Shown: positions 7,953 through 17,001, counted from the first letter of the stretch. The stretch: DNA of 36,956 nucleotides from an uncultured Lachnospiraceae bacterium (GCA_946414825.1 CAMKQB010000014.1:1-36956); one strand, 5' to 3'. The notes: a model not told the origin generated them from the letters alone. Translations and numbers: made by a program.

Positions 7953-9173
7953 ATGTCCGAGGTTCAGAAGAAGGCACTTGTAGCAATGAGCGGCGGAGTT
8001 GATAGCTCCGTCGCTGTTTTATTAATGAAGGAAGCAGGGTATTCTCCTATAGGAGTTACAATGATGCTTCATGATCAAGATATAGCAAGTACAGCAGGTA
8101 CACATCTATGCTGCACTCCAGATGATATAGAGGATGCAAGAACTGTTGCCTCTAGTCTTGGTGTGCCTTTTTATGTAGTGAACTTCATGGAGGGTTTCAG
8201 AGAGAAGATAATCGATAAATTTATAGATACCTATCTCGAGGGGCATACTCCAAATCCGTGTATAGATTGTAATAGGTATATGAAGTTCGGAAGACTATTT
8301 GAGATGGCAGATAGAGAAGGCTGCGAAAAGGTAGTGACTGGACATTATGCTCAGATAGAATATGACGAAGCAAAAGGTATATATAAATTAAAAAGAGCTG
8401 TGGACCAGACAAAGGATCAAACCTATGTTTTATATTTCCTTAGTCAGCAGCAGCTGGCTAAGCTGGAATTTCCTCTTGGGAAATATGAGAAGACTTCTGC
8501 GAGAGAGATAGCAGCAGAAGGTGGGCTGATAGTTGCAGATAAGCACGACAGCCAGGATATCTGTTTTGTCCCCGATAGGGACTACGCAGGTTATATAGAT
8601 AGAGAGGCTTCGGACAAGATTTCTGAAATTTTGAAGAAGGCGGAAATGCTTTGCAAGAACTCCACTAATATAGACAACGAAGAGGCAGGCTTCGGCTGCT
8701 TCGTAGATACAAAAGGGAATATACTCGGTAAGAATAAAGGATATTATCACTATACGATAGGCCAGCGAAAAGGCCTGGGAATATCCTATACGGAACCGTT
8801 ATATGTTATAGATATAATACCTGAAAAAAATCAGGTAATACTTGGCTCCAATGAAGAGCTCTTTACCAGACGAGTAGATGCAGTGGATTTCAATCTGATT
8901 TATACTCCGGACGCTTTAGTTTCAGTGGAGGAACTGGATAAGTCAGATGACGAGCTGCAACAGTGTCTCGAATCTGGGGACAGAGTTTTCAGAGTTACAG
9001 GTAAGGTTAGATATAGAGCAAAGGATACGGCAGGTTTCCTTTTGCTTCATGAAAATGGAAATGTGACGATGGTTTTTGATGATGCTGTAAGAGCATCTAC
9101 TCCTGGACAGAGTCTCGTGGTTTATGATGGTGATTATTGCCTAGGGGGTGGAATAATAGTTAAAGGGGGATGA
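7953..9173 (+). CDS. mnmA: tRNA-specific 2-thiouridylase MnmA
   Basis: The enzyme inserts sulfur at C2 of the wobble uridine of Lys, Glu and Gln tRNAs, using ATP and persulfide sulfur. The PP-loop SGGVDSS sits at residues 13-19. The two catalytic cysteines are C106 in NPCIDCNRY and C204 in SQDICFV. The GHYAQ motif and the C-terminal beta-barrel follow. At 406 residues it is somewhat longer than the usual ~360; part of the extra length is a charged insert in the C-terminal barrel near residues 325-345 (VEELDKSDDELQQ). Near the N-terminus HLCCTPDDIEDAR takes the place of the more familiar C/S-rich loop. The stop overlaps an upstream in-frame ATG of the citrate synthase frame. Confidence 0.95.
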   Translation: MSEVQKKALVAMSGGVDSSVAVLLMKEAGYSPIGVTMMLHDQDIASTAGTHLCCTPDDIEDARTVASSLGVPFYVVNFMEGFREKIIDKFIDTYLEGHTPNPCIDCNRYMKFGRLFEMADREGCEKVVTGHYAQIEYDEAKGIYKLKRAVDQTKDQTYVLYFLSQQQLAKLEFPLGKYEKTSAREIAAEGGLIVADKHDSQDICFVPDRDYAGYIDREASDKISEILKKAEMLCKNSTNIDNEEAGFGCFVDTKGNILGKNKGYYHYTIGQRKGLGISYTEPLYVIDIIPEKNQVILGSNEELFTRRVDAVDFNLIYTPDALVSVEELDKSDDELQQCLESGDRVFRVTGKVRYRAKDTAGFLLLHENGNVTMVFDDAVRASTPGQSLVVYDGDYCLGGGIIVKGG

Positions 9174-9178
9174 ACGGT

Positions 9179-10537
9179 ATGAACAAAAAAGAAATGCTTG
9201 AATATATGAAAAAAGGCGCTATCCTCTGTCAAGATGAGGATGTAGTAGATAGCAGCCTTTATGATAAATATGGAGTCAAGAGAGGACTTAGAGATCTGAA
9301 TGGTCATGGAGTTTTAACGGGAGTGACCAATATATCTAAAGTTGTTTCTTCTAAGATGATAGATGGTAAAGAGGTTTTCTGTGACGGAGAACTCTGGTAC
9401 CGCGGATATAATGTAATAGATATGGTAAAGGATTTCGGCTTCAAGAGATTTGGATTTGAGGAAATGGCATATCTGCTCCTCTTTGGCGAACTTCCAAATG
9501 CTGATCAGTTAGCTGAATTCAGAGCGGCACTGGGAAATCTGAATCATTTACCTACCAACTTTACACGTGACGTAATAATGAAGGCTCCGAGCCATGACAT
9601 AATGAACTCTATGACGAAGTCTGTACTGACACTTGCTTCCTATGATGATTATGAGGTTGCAGATCTTTCTATTCCGAACGTACTTCGTCAGTGCATGGCG
9701 CTCATAAGTGAGTTTCCTATGCTGGCAGTTTATGGCTACTGCGCCTATAACCATTACGAGAGGGATGACAGTATGTACATACATCGTCCTAATCCAAGCC
9801 TTAGTACCTCTGAGAACTTCCTCAGAATGCTTAGACCAGATAAGCAGTATACTGAGCTCGAGGCTCAGGTTCTGGATGCGGCACTGGTTCTTCATATGGA
9901 GCATGGTGGTGGTAACAACTCTACCTTTACCACCAGAGTTGTTTCGAGTGCGGGCTCCGATACATATTCAGTTATAGCAGCAGCTCTTTCGTCTCTTAAG
10001 GGACCAAAGCATGGCGGCGCGAATATCAAGGTTATGAAGATGATGGAAGATATCAGAGCACATGTGCCGGATTATAATGATCACGCGGCTCTTAAGGATT
10101 ATCTGAGCAAGATAGTAGATAAACAGGCCTTTGATAAGGCGGGACTTATCTATGGAATGGGTCACGCTATTTATGCTATTTCAGATCCTAGAGCGAGAGC
10201 CTTTAAGAAATTCGTTGAGAGACTGGCTGTAGATAAGCATATGGAGAAAGAGTTTGAATTATATTCTAACATCGAGAAGCTGGCTCCGGAAATTATTGCA
10301 GAGAAACGCAGGATCTACAAAGGTGTTAGCGCTAATGTCGACTTCTACAGTGGTTTCGTTTACAGCATGCTGGGCATTCCAGTAGAATTATATACCCCAC
10401 TATTTGCTATAGCGAGAATAGTTGGATGGTCAGCTCATAGAATAGAAGAGCTGATAAATGTTGATAAGATTATCCGTCCTGCATATATGAGTATTATGAA
10501 AGAGCGTGATTATATCACACTTGATGACAGAAACTGA
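9179..10537 (+). CDS. gltA: Citrate (Si)-synthase
   Basis: The enzyme condenses acetyl-CoA with oxaloacetate to citrate. The catalytic set is present: H in GPKHGGAN, H in GMGHAIY, and D in NVDFYSG, with EHGGGNNSTFTTR in front. I chose ATG 9179 (452 residues), not the in-frame ATG at 9170. The AAAGGGGG site (9162-9169) abuts 9170 with no spacer but lies 9 nt ahead of 9179. It overlaps nothing that way and starts 5 bases after mnmA. Together with the Por genes and the aconitase-like hydratase downstream it makes the oxidative branch toward isocitrate. There is a long N-terminal part (~50 residues) before the core, as in several clostridial citrate synthases. A 2-methylcitrate role is unlikely in this context. 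Confidence 0.93.
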   Translation: MNKKEMLEYMKKGAILCQDEDVVDSSLYDKYGVKRGLRDLNGHGVLTGVTNISKVVSSKMIDGKEVFCDGELWYRGYNVIDMVKDFGFKRFGFEEMAYLLLFGELPNADQLAEFRAALGNLNHLPTNFTRDVIMKAPSHDIMNSMTKSVLTLASYDDYEVADLSIPNVLRQCMALISEFPMLAVYGYCAYNHYERDDSMYIHRPNPSLSTSENFLRMLRPDKQYTELEAQVLDAALVLHMEHGGGNNSTFTTRVVSSAGSDTYSVIAAALSSLKGPKHGGANIKVMKMMEDIRAHVPDYNDHAALKDYLSKIVDKQAFDKAGLIYGMGHAIYAISDPRARAFKKFVERLAVDKHMEKEFELYSNIEKLAPEIIAEKRRIYKGVSANVDFYSGFVYSMLGIPVELYTPLFAIARIVGWSAHRIEELINVDKIIRPAYMSIMKERDYITLDDRN

Positions 10538-10538
10538 T

Positions 10539-10566
10539 TTTACAAATGAACAACTTATGATACAAT
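10539..10566 (+). promoter_or_regulatory. Sigma-A promoter for porCDAB
   Basis: TTTACA (10539-10544), a 16-nt spacer and TACAAT (10561-10566) lie in the 64-nt gap between gltA and porC, about 35 nt before the porC start. A T-run between promoter and GGGAGGAA has no hairpin, so I see no terminator between gltA and porC. Confidence 0.55.
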
Positions 10567-10601
10567 GAAGAGTGGTTTAGTTTTTTCTGGGAGGAAAAAT
10601 A

Positions 10602-11174
10602 ATGAGTAAAGCAATTGAAATCAGATGGCATGGTCGAGGCGGCCAGGGTGCCAAGACTGCAGCACTTTTGCTGGCAGATGTGGCATTCAACACTGGAATG
10701 TATGTTCAGGGATTCCCTGAGTATGGTCCAGAGAGAATGGGAGCTCCTATTACAGCTTATAACAGAATAAGCGAGAAGGAGATTAGAAACCATTCAAATA
10801 TCTACAACCCTGATTATGTAGTAGTAGTTGATGAAACTCTGCTTCATAGTGTAGATGTAACAGCAGGACTTAACAAGGACGGAGGCATAATTGTAAATAC
10901 TCCAAAGCCTAAGGAAGAGATTATTCCTCTTCTCAAGGGATATGAAGGAGCGGTATATACAATTGATGCTCGTACTATTTCAATGGAAACTCTGGGAAAG
11001 TATTTCCCTAATTCCCCAATGCTTGCAGCAATAGTTAAGGTTTCAGGAATCATGTCCAAGCAGGACTTCCTGGAGCAGATGAGAGGCTCCTACGAACACA
11101 AGTTTGCTAAGAAACCAGAAGTAATAGATGGAAACATGCGTGCTCTTGAGCGTGCATTTGAGGAGGTGCAGTAA
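10602..11174 (+). CDS. porC: Pyruvate:ferredoxin oxidoreductase, gamma subunit
   Basis: This is a 190-residue subunit of a 2-oxoacid:ferredoxin oxidoreductase. The family hallmark WHGRGGQGAKTAA is at residues 9-21, followed by GFPEYGPERMGAP and a VVDETLL loop. In four-subunit enzymes this domain helps bind CoA. The order gamma-delta-alpha-beta is the one known for porCDAB of Thermotoga-like and archaeal pyruvate enzymes. The start has GGGAGGAA upstream. Its stop shares one base with the delta start, so coupling is tight. Substrate is assigned as pyruvate mainly from the beta subunit and gene order; 2-ketoisovalerate or 2-oxoglutarate cannot be fully excluded. Confidence 0.9.
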   Translation: MSKAIEIRWHGRGGQGAKTAALLLADVAFNTGMYVQGFPEYGPERMGAPITAYNRISEKEIRNHSNIYNPDYVVVVDETLLHSVDVTAGLNKDGGIIVNTPKPKEEIIPLLKGYEGAVYTIDARTISMETLGKYFPNSPMLAAIVKVSGIMSKQDFLEQMRGSYEHKFAKKPEVIDGNMRALERAFEEVQ

Positions 11175-11488
11175 TGGCTAACAAGACAAGAACAGATATT
11201 CATACATTAATGGAGACTGCACCATATCAGGATATAACATTTGGAAATGTTGTCTATGGCGGTGGTGGTGCCAGAGAGTTTAATACTGGTGAGTGGAGAA
11301 CTCAGACACCAGTTGTTGACTGGGATAAGTGTGTACAGTGTCTACTGTGCGCTCCTATGTGTCCAGATTCATCTATTCCTGTAGAGGATGGAAAGAGACT
11401 GGACTTTGATCTGGATCATTGTAAGGGCTGCGGTATATGTGTAGGCTGCTGCTCCTTCGGGGCTATAACTATGAAGGAGGGCCTGTAA
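11174..11488 (+). CDS. porD: Pyruvate:ferredoxin oxidoreductase, delta (ferredoxin) subunit
   Basis: This 104-residue subunit carries two complete [4Fe-4S] motifs: CVQCLLCAPMCP (near residues 54-65) and CKGCGICVGCC (near residues 83-93). It passes electrons from the thiamine site to external ferredoxin. About 50 residues precede the clusters, including TFGNVVYGGGGAREFNTGEWR, a segment also common in PorD proteins. The ATG lies in the TAATG overlap with porC, using the AGGAGG site just ahead of the porC stop. The alpha gene starts one base after its stop. Confidence 0.93.
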   Translation: MANKTRTDIHTLMETAPYQDITFGNVVYGGGGAREFNTGEWRTQTPVVDWDKCVQCLLCAPMCPDSSIPVEDGKRLDFDLDHCKGCGICVGCCSFGAITMKEGL

Positions 11489-11489
11489 G

Positions 11490-12911
11490 ATGTCAAAGGA
11501 TAAGAAGTTAACAGCAGAAGAGATGGCAATGTCCGCTATCGATGCTGTAAATGCAAATCAGACTCCAAGCGTAGAGAGTCCATATGATACTGAGTATAGA
11601 GAAAATCAGAAGAACGCTGAGCGAGTAACAGGAACAGCAGTTCTTAAGAGAGATAGAATGTCTGGTAACGAAGCAGTTGCGCTTGCTATTAAGCAGGTTA
11701 ATCCTGATGTTATGCCAGCCTTCCCTATCACACCTTCCACGGAGCTTCCTCAGATGGTATCAACATATATCTCAAATGGTGAGATAGATACAGAGTTTAT
11801 TCCGGTTGAGTCAGAGCATAGTTCAATGAGTGCTGCAATTGGTGCCTCAGCGGCTGGAGCAAGAGCTCTTACAGCTACATCTTCAGCAGGACTTGCTTTC
11901 ATGTGGGAGGAGCTATATATAGCTGCTTCTGATAGACTTCCTCTAGTTCTATGCCTTGTCAATAGAACACTGACAGGACCTCTTAATATCAACTGTGACC
12001 ATTCAGATGCGATGGGAGCAAGAGATAGTGGATGGCTTCAGGTATTTGCTGAGACAAATGAAGAAGCGTACGATAACTTCATTATGGCTTACAGAGTAAC
12101 AGAGCATCCAGACGTAATGCTTCCAATGATGGTTTGCTATGATGGATTTATTACCAGCCATGCTGTAATGAATATAGAAACAATAGATACAGATTCAGTT
12201 AGAAACTTCGTAGGACAGTATGAGCCTAAGAATTTCCTTCTTAATAAGGATATGCCAATGGCTGCTGGCCCTTATGCAAACTCCCCATACTATATGGAGA
12301 CTAAGTACAGCCAGAGACAGGGCATGATAAATGCTAAGAAGGTCATCCTTGATGTATGTGCTGAATATGAACAGCTTACAGGTCGTAAGTATGGTCTGTT
12401 TGAAGAGTACAGAATGGAGGATGCGAAGTATGCCATAGTTATTATGGGATCAGCTGCGGGACAGACAAAGGATGCAGTGGACAAGCTTCGTGAATATGGA
12501 ATCCATGTAGGAATGATAAAGGTTCGAGTATTTAGACCTTTCCCTGGTGCAGAGCTTGCAGAGGCGCTGAAGAAATGTCAGTCCGTTGCTATTCTTGATA
12601 GAGCGGAGAGTTTCTCAGGAAATGGTGGGCCTCTTGGTTCAGAGCTCAAGGCTGCAATGTACGATGCCGGTCTGAAGATACCTACCGTTAACTATTTCTA
12701 TGGTCTTGGTGGTCGTGATTACACAGTTGAAGAGGCCAGAGATGTATTCAAGGATATTCGTGAGATCGTTAGACGTGATGAGACACCAGTTCAGTTCAAG
12801 TACGTTGGACTGCGTGATAAGGACGCAAAGAAGGATCAGGTATTTGACTTCAAGGGTCCTGATAAGATGGATATCAGAATATCCGGTGACGGAATCAAGG
12901 TTAGTGAGTAG
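11490..12911 (+). CDS. porA: Pyruvate:ferredoxin oxidoreductase, alpha subunit
   Basis: This 473-residue catalytic subunit shows MSGNEAVALAIKQVNPDVMP (the normal N-terminal edge of the family), PAFPITPSTELP, EHSSMSAAIGAS for the pyrimidine half of thiamine diphosphate, and the later VRVFRPFPGAEL region. About 55 residues lie in front of the usual start. They are charged, lack cysteines, begin MSKDKKLTAEEMAMSAID, and are read in the same frame from an ATG with AAGGAGGG upstream. An internal ATG at MSGNEA has no comparable site, so I keep the long form. It lies one base after porD and 13 before porB. Confidence 0.92.
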   Translation: MSKDKKLTAEEMAMSAIDAVNANQTPSVESPYDTEYRENQKNAERVTGTAVLKRDRMSGNEAVALAIKQVNPDVMPAFPITPSTELPQMVSTYISNGEIDTEFIPVESEHSSMSAAIGASAAGARALTATSSAGLAFMWEELYIAASDRLPLVLCLVNRTLTGPLNINCDHSDAMGARDSGWLQVFAETNEEAYDNFIMAYRVTEHPDVMLPMMVCYDGFITSHAVMNIETIDTDSVRNFVGQYEPKNFLLNKDMPMAAGPYANSPYYMETKYSQRQGMINAKKVILDVCAEYEQLTGRKYGLFEEYRMEDAKYAIVIMGSAAGQTKDAVDKLREYGIHVGMIKVRVFRPFPGAELAEALKKCQSVAILDRAESFSGNGGPLGSELKAAMYDAGLKIPTVNYFYGLGGRDYTVEEARDVFKDIREIVRRDETPVQFKYVGLRDKDAKKDQVFDFKGPDKMDIRISGDGIKVSE

Positions 12912-12924
12912 GAGGTAGACGGAA

Positions 12925-13860
12925 ATGGCATATAATTTAAAAGAAGTAATGAACAAGCCGGATCGTTTGACTCCAGGTCATAGACTTTGTGCCGGATGTG
13001 GTGCGGCTATAACAGTAAGAACAGTGCTTAGAGCGCTTAAGGAAGAGGATAAGGCAGTTATTGGAAATGCAACAGGATGTCTTGAGGTATCAACATTTCT
13101 CTATCCATATACAGCATACGAAGACAGCTATATCCATAATGCGTTTGCCTGTGCAGGAGCAACCCTGTCAGGAGTCGAGACAGCATACAATGCGTTGAAG
13201 AAGCGTGGACGTATTGATGAAGATGTTACATACAAATTCATTACCTTTGGTGGTGATGGTGGTACATATGATATCGGTTTTCAGTCACTGTCAGGTGCTA
13301 TGGAACGTGGACATGACATGGTTTATGTTTGCTATGATAATGGCGCTTATATGAATACTGGTATCCAGAGATCCTCTGCGACTCCTAGATTTGCAGATAC
13401 TACAACAACTCCTGTAGGAAAGGTTAGTACAGGTAAGGTTCAGTCCCGTAAGGATCTGGCTGCAATCATGGCAGCTCATAACATTCCATATGTTGGACAG
13501 TCAACCTTTACATCTGGAATGAAGGATCTCTATGAGAAGGCTGAGAAGGCTATATATACAGAAGGACCGGCATTTCTGAATGTAATGTCACCATGTCCAA
13601 GAGGATGGAGATTTGATGCGGCAGATATGGCTAAGATATGTAAGCTTGCAGTTGATACCTGCTACTGGCCACTCTTCGAGGTTGTGGATGGAAAGTGGAT
13701 ACTGAGCTACGAGCCTAAGACAAAGCTTCCTATTGAGGACTTCCTGAAGCCTCAGGGACGCTTCAAACATCTCTTTAAACCTGAAAATGAGCATTTACTT
13801 GCTGAGTTCCAGGCTGAGGTTGATAAGAGATGGGAAGAACTAAAAAATAGATGTAACTAG
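12925..13860 (+). CDS. porB: Pyruvate:ferredoxin oxidoreductase, beta subunit
   Basis: This 311-residue thiamine diphosphate-binding subunit has a cluster-ligating HRLCAGCGAAI near residues 20-30 and a further cysteine in NATGCLEVST. The TPP motif starts at GGDGGTYDIG, and YMNTGIQRS with TTTTPVGKVSTGK follows. CPRGWRFD is near the end. The NTGIQRS...TTTTPVGK stretch is typical of pyruvate-specific beta subunits, which is why I prefer pyruvate as substrate. It completes the enzyme that makes acetyl-CoA, CO2 and reduced ferredoxin in the cytoplasm. An AGGAGGT site overlaps the porA stop. The next gene begins 13 bases downstream. Confidence 0.92.
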   Translation: MAYNLKEVMNKPDRLTPGHRLCAGCGAAITVRTVLRALKEEDKAVIGNATGCLEVSTFLYPYTAYEDSYIHNAFACAGATLSGVETAYNALKKRGRIDEDVTYKFITFGGDGGTYDIGFQSLSGAMERGHDMVYVCYDNGAYMNTGIQRSSATPRFADTTTTPVGKVSTGKVQSRKDLAAIMAAHNIPYVGQSTFTSGMKDLYEKAEKAIYTEGPAFLNVMSPCPRGWRFDAADMAKICKLAVDTCYWPLFEVVDGKWILSYEPKTKLPIEDFLKPQGRFKHLFKPENEHLLAEFQAEVDKRWEELKNRCN

Positions 13861-13873
13861 TGAGGAATAATAG

Positions 13874-15319
13874 GTGATAACTAAGAATATAAAAAGGATG
13901 ATCGATTATTGTTTCTCCTATGCGGATAACGTGCAGTACAAAGAGGGTAGTCCATACCCTCGTGATGCGCGTATCACGCTGAAGAATCAACTTAAGGACG
14001 ATATGCTTGTATTTCTGGGCTATGTATTCGATGAAACCAGCTCAGATATGGCAAATCAGATCAAGTTCCTGAACGAGAATCTTGAAATAGTTATAACTGA
14101 ATATAATTTTAAAAGGTTTATTAATGACAGGTGCAGAAATCTGGATCTGGCTACCTATGTTCCAAGAAGTCTTCAGTATTTTGTAAATGATGATACAGCT
14201 CCCTCAGAACAGAGAACGGGCTACGGAATGTCTATATCAAAATACCTTATTGGAACCTTTAATGATGTAGGCTGTAACTTTATTGCTTATGGCGGTATAA
14301 GCGATAAAGAGGCAGACCGTCTGTCAGACTACATCAACATGATGAATAATTATGCTAATGGTTTTGATATATATAATTATGCACCATCCGGTAGTAGGTC
14401 TGGAAGAATCAGTCTGAGAGATGAAAGTGCTACACCAACAACTGTTAGTGTAGAGGAAAAGGAAGCTCCACCAGCAAATGTCAAGGTATCAAAGGCTTCT
14501 AATGAGGAAAGTCTGGAAGAGCTTCTGAATGAACTGGATTCTCTGATTGGTCTTGAGTCTGTTAAGAAGAATCTGACGAATTTGATAAATCTTGTGAAAA
14601 TAAGAGGAATGAGAGAGAAGTTGGGACTTAAAACACCTAGCATGTCTCTTCATTTGGTTTTCTCTGGAAATCCAGGAACTGGTAAGACAACAGTGGCCAG
14701 ACTCCTGGCGAAGATATATCATCAGCTGGGAGTAGTTAGTAAAGGTCAGATGGTCGAAGTTGATAGAGCTGGACTTGTAGAAGGATATGTAGGTCAGACT
14801 GCTCAGAAAACTGCTAAGGTCTGCGACGAAGCTATGGGCGGAGTTCTGTTCATCGACGAGGCATATACACTGACAAATGCAGAAGGTGAAGACTTCGGAC
14901 AAGAAGCAGTTGATACTATCCTCAAGCGTATGGAGGATAATCGTAAGGACCTTATTGTAATCGTTGCTGGTTATACTGAGGAAATGAAGAAATTCATTGA
15001 ATCAAACCCTGGACTTAAGTCCAGATTTAATAAATTCATAGAATTCCCTGATTATGCAGGTGATGAGCTGATTCAGATATTTAATCTGATGTGTGATAGT
15101 CAGGATTATGTAATGAATAAGGAGGCTAGAGAATATATTGATCAGTATCTGAGACATATTGCAGAAAAGCATGAGAAGCATTTCGCAAATGCCAGAGAGG
15201 TTCGTAACTATTTTGAACGTTGCGTAGAGAGGCAGGCTACAAGAGTGGTCAGTGAGCCGAATATTGATGCTAACAGTCTGACGACCCTCAAGCTTCCGGA
15301 TGTAAAAGAGGATATCTGA
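13874..15319 (+). CDS. AAA+ ATPase, CbxX/CfqX/SpoVK family, with unrecognised N-terminal region
   Basis: The protein has 481 residues. The C-terminal ~260 form a CbxX/SpoVK-type AAA+ module, starting LDSLIGLESVKKNL. Walker A is GNPGTGKTT (265-273), Walker B is VLFIDEA (324-330), sensor 1 is VIVAGY, and an arginine finger lies in GLKSRFNKFIEF. The first ~200 residues match nothing I know; they are soluble, moderately acidic, and end in a Ser/Gly/Pro-rich linker. The start is GTG 13874 behind GAGGAA; an ATG at codon 10 is possible. Relatives remodel protein complexes, such as Rubisco activase CbbX; the target here is unknown. It sits 13 bases after porB and 24 before a diguanylate cyclase, so it could be read from the por promoter. 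Confidence 0.85.
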   Translation: MITKNIKRMIDYCFSYADNVQYKEGSPYPRDARITLKNQLKDDMLVFLGYVFDETSSDMANQIKFLNENLEIVITEYNFKRFINDRCRNLDLATYVPRSLQYFVNDDTAPSEQRTGYGMSISKYLIGTFNDVGCNFIAYGGISDKEADRLSDYINMMNNYANGFDIYNYAPSGSRSGRISLRDESATPTTVSVEEKEAPPANVKVSKASNEESLEELLNELDSLIGLESVKKNLTNLINLVKIRGMREKLGLKTPSMSLHLVFSGNPGTGKTTVARLLAKIYHQLGVVSKGQMVEVDRAGLVEGYVGQTAQKTAKVCDEAMGGVLFIDEAYTLTNAEGEDFGQEAVDTILKRMEDNRKDLIVIVAGYTEEMKKFIESNPGLKSRFNKFIEFPDYAGDELIQIFNLMCDSQDYVMNKEAREYIDQYLRHIAEKHEKHFANAREVRNYFERCVERQATRVVSEPNIDANSLTTLKLPDVKEDI

Positions 15320-15343
15320 TATAGTTTTTGAAGAGGATATTTG

Positions 15344-16972
15344 ATGAGTAGATTTAACGATTATAGCTATTATAAAAACAGACGAGTATTGCAAATAATA
15401 TCCATGGTATTATTTGTAATTTTCGTTGTGGCTACACTTGCGGGCTGGACGCTTTTTGTTGATATAGAAACAGTATTTTTATCCATAACAATGGCGGCAC
15501 TGGTTTATGTGTCCCTTGGAACTACTGGAAAATATAATCGTACAGGTCTATGCTTTTTCCTGGGCATTTGTGTCTGGGCACTAGGAGATGTCTTATGGGC
15601 ACTCAATTCTATGCATGGCGATACCATGCCTCTGATATCCAAGATTTCAGATAATATGTATCTGGTTTCGGATTATGTGTTCCTTCTTGGAACGATAGTT
15701 TACTGTAGAGATGTTTTCAAGAAGAGTGATTATCAAAGAATAGCAGTAAATGCATTTGCAGTTGCAATTGTTACATCTGTGCTAGGATATAAATTCGCTC
15801 TGAATTTCCATCAATATGGACATAGAATATCGGTTGAACTGGTCGACCTGATCCTGTATTTCTTTGTGTCTGTGTTCTCTATAATGATAGCTGTAATCGT
15901 GCTTGGAAGAACAGGCACAAAGGGACATCATAAAGCGTTCTATATGATACTTGTTTCCATGCTTGTATTCAGCTTGATTGAGATACGCTTTACCTACATG
16001 ATGATCATCAACCAAGATCCTGAAAATGTTTATATAGATATAATTTATTATCTTTGTATTCTTGTATATAGCTTCGCCTGGATGATACCTGATATAGGAG
16101 AAAAGGTTATTACACCTAAGGATACGGTTTCTAAGAAAGAAAAATATGTTCCTTGGTTAAACGTTATTTTTATTCTTGTTTTATCAGTTATTCTATATTC
16201 GGTTCATTTTTTTGGAAGTAATATGCTGCTTTTTATGATTATTGTTGCCCTCGCATATCTGATCATGTGTAAGACAGTTCAGGCAAATGCTCTCGCCGAA
16301 GAACTTCTGGCTAGACAGAAGGATGAGACGGCTAGACTTGAGAAGATGGTGGAAGAGAAGGTTAAAGAGCTGAAGGCGGCTAATGACCATCTGGAATATG
16401 TATCTAATACAGATGCGCTCACAAAGCTCTACAACCGTAGATATGGTATGGAGCATCTGGAGAAGCTCGTAAAGGATGGAAGTACTTATCCTATAGCGCT
16501 TTATTCTCTGGATCTTAACTATTTTAAACCGATTAATGATAATTATGGTCACGATATGGGGGACGTTGTACTTCGTGAGGTTGGTAGAAGGCTTAGAAAC
16601 CTGGGACAGGATAGATGTATATCTGTTCGTATGGGTGGTGATGAGTTTCTCGTCATATTTAAGAATGCTACTAATGATGTTGCTGTTCGTGGAATAGCAG
16701 ACCTGATATGTAAGGCTATGGATGAGCCTATAGATGCTACAATTCACACTGAAGATGGCAAAACGATGAGCCATACATTTACTATTTCAGCCAGTATAGG
16801 TATTGCTGAGATACCTTCTGATACAGGGGATATAGAGGAACTCTATAAGAAGGCAGATGATGCGCTCTACACAGTTAAACATACAAGCGAGAAGAGCTCG
16901 TATCTAATGTATAGAGAGATGGAGGAGTTCAAGAAAACTCATAAAAAGGAAAAAATAGAAAAGGACCATTAA
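15344..16972 (+). CDS. Membrane-bound diguanylate cyclase (GGDEF) with multi-helix sensor
   Basis: The protein has 542 residues from ATG 15344. A TTG three bases earlier is too close to the AAGAGGA site. About eight or nine hydrophobic segments fill residues 15-315 (MASE-like sensor, family not recognised). A short coiled-coil linker rich in E and K (about 320-350) leads to a complete GGDEF domain. SNTDALTKLYNRR opens it, LDLNYFKPINDNYGHDMGD holds metal and substrate contacts, and the signature GGDEF is at 431-435. It should make cyclic di-GMP from two GTP. The RxxD inhibitory site expected before GGDEF reads QDRC, so product inhibition may be absent. The Lys-rich C-terminal tail is unusual. 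It is placed between the AAA+ gene and the hydratase gene, same strand, with short gaps. Confidence 0.9.
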   Translation: MSRFNDYSYYKNRRVLQIISMVLFVIFVVATLAGWTLFVDIETVFLSITMAALVYVSLGTTGKYNRTGLCFFLGICVWALGDVLWALNSMHGDTMPLISKISDNMYLVSDYVFLLGTIVYCRDVFKKSDYQRIAVNAFAVAIVTSVLGYKFALNFHQYGHRISVELVDLILYFFVSVFSIMIAVIVLGRTGTKGHHKAFYMILVSMLVFSLIEIRFTYMMIINQDPENVYIDIIYYLCILVYSFAWMIPDIGEKVITPKDTVSKKEKYVPWLNVIFILVLSVILYSVHFFGSNMLLFMIIVALAYLIMCKTVQANALAEELLARQKDETARLEKMVEEKVKELKAANDHLEYVSNTDALTKLYNRRYGMEHLEKLVKDGSTYPIALYSLDLNYFKPINDNYGHDMGDVVLREVGRRLRNLGQDRCISVRMGGDEFLVIFKNATNDVAVRGIADLICKAMDEPIDATIHTEDGKTMSHTFTISASIGIAEIPSDTGDIEELYKKADDALYTVKHTSEKSSYLMYREMEEFKKTHKKEKIEKDH

Positions 16973-17001
16973 GGTTTACATAAAATTCTAGGAGGAAAAA
17001 G

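Noticed and set aside
9170-9178. ATG 9170 as citrate synthase start
   Set aside because: The purine-rich site ends at 9169, leaving no spacer; ATG 9179 has a 9-nt spacer.
16193-16774. 193-codon open frame on the minus strand inside the GGDEF gene
   Set aside because: It is fully antisense to a well-supported gene, has no ribosome binding site of note and a composition unlike a real protein (Ile/Ser/His-rich shadow).
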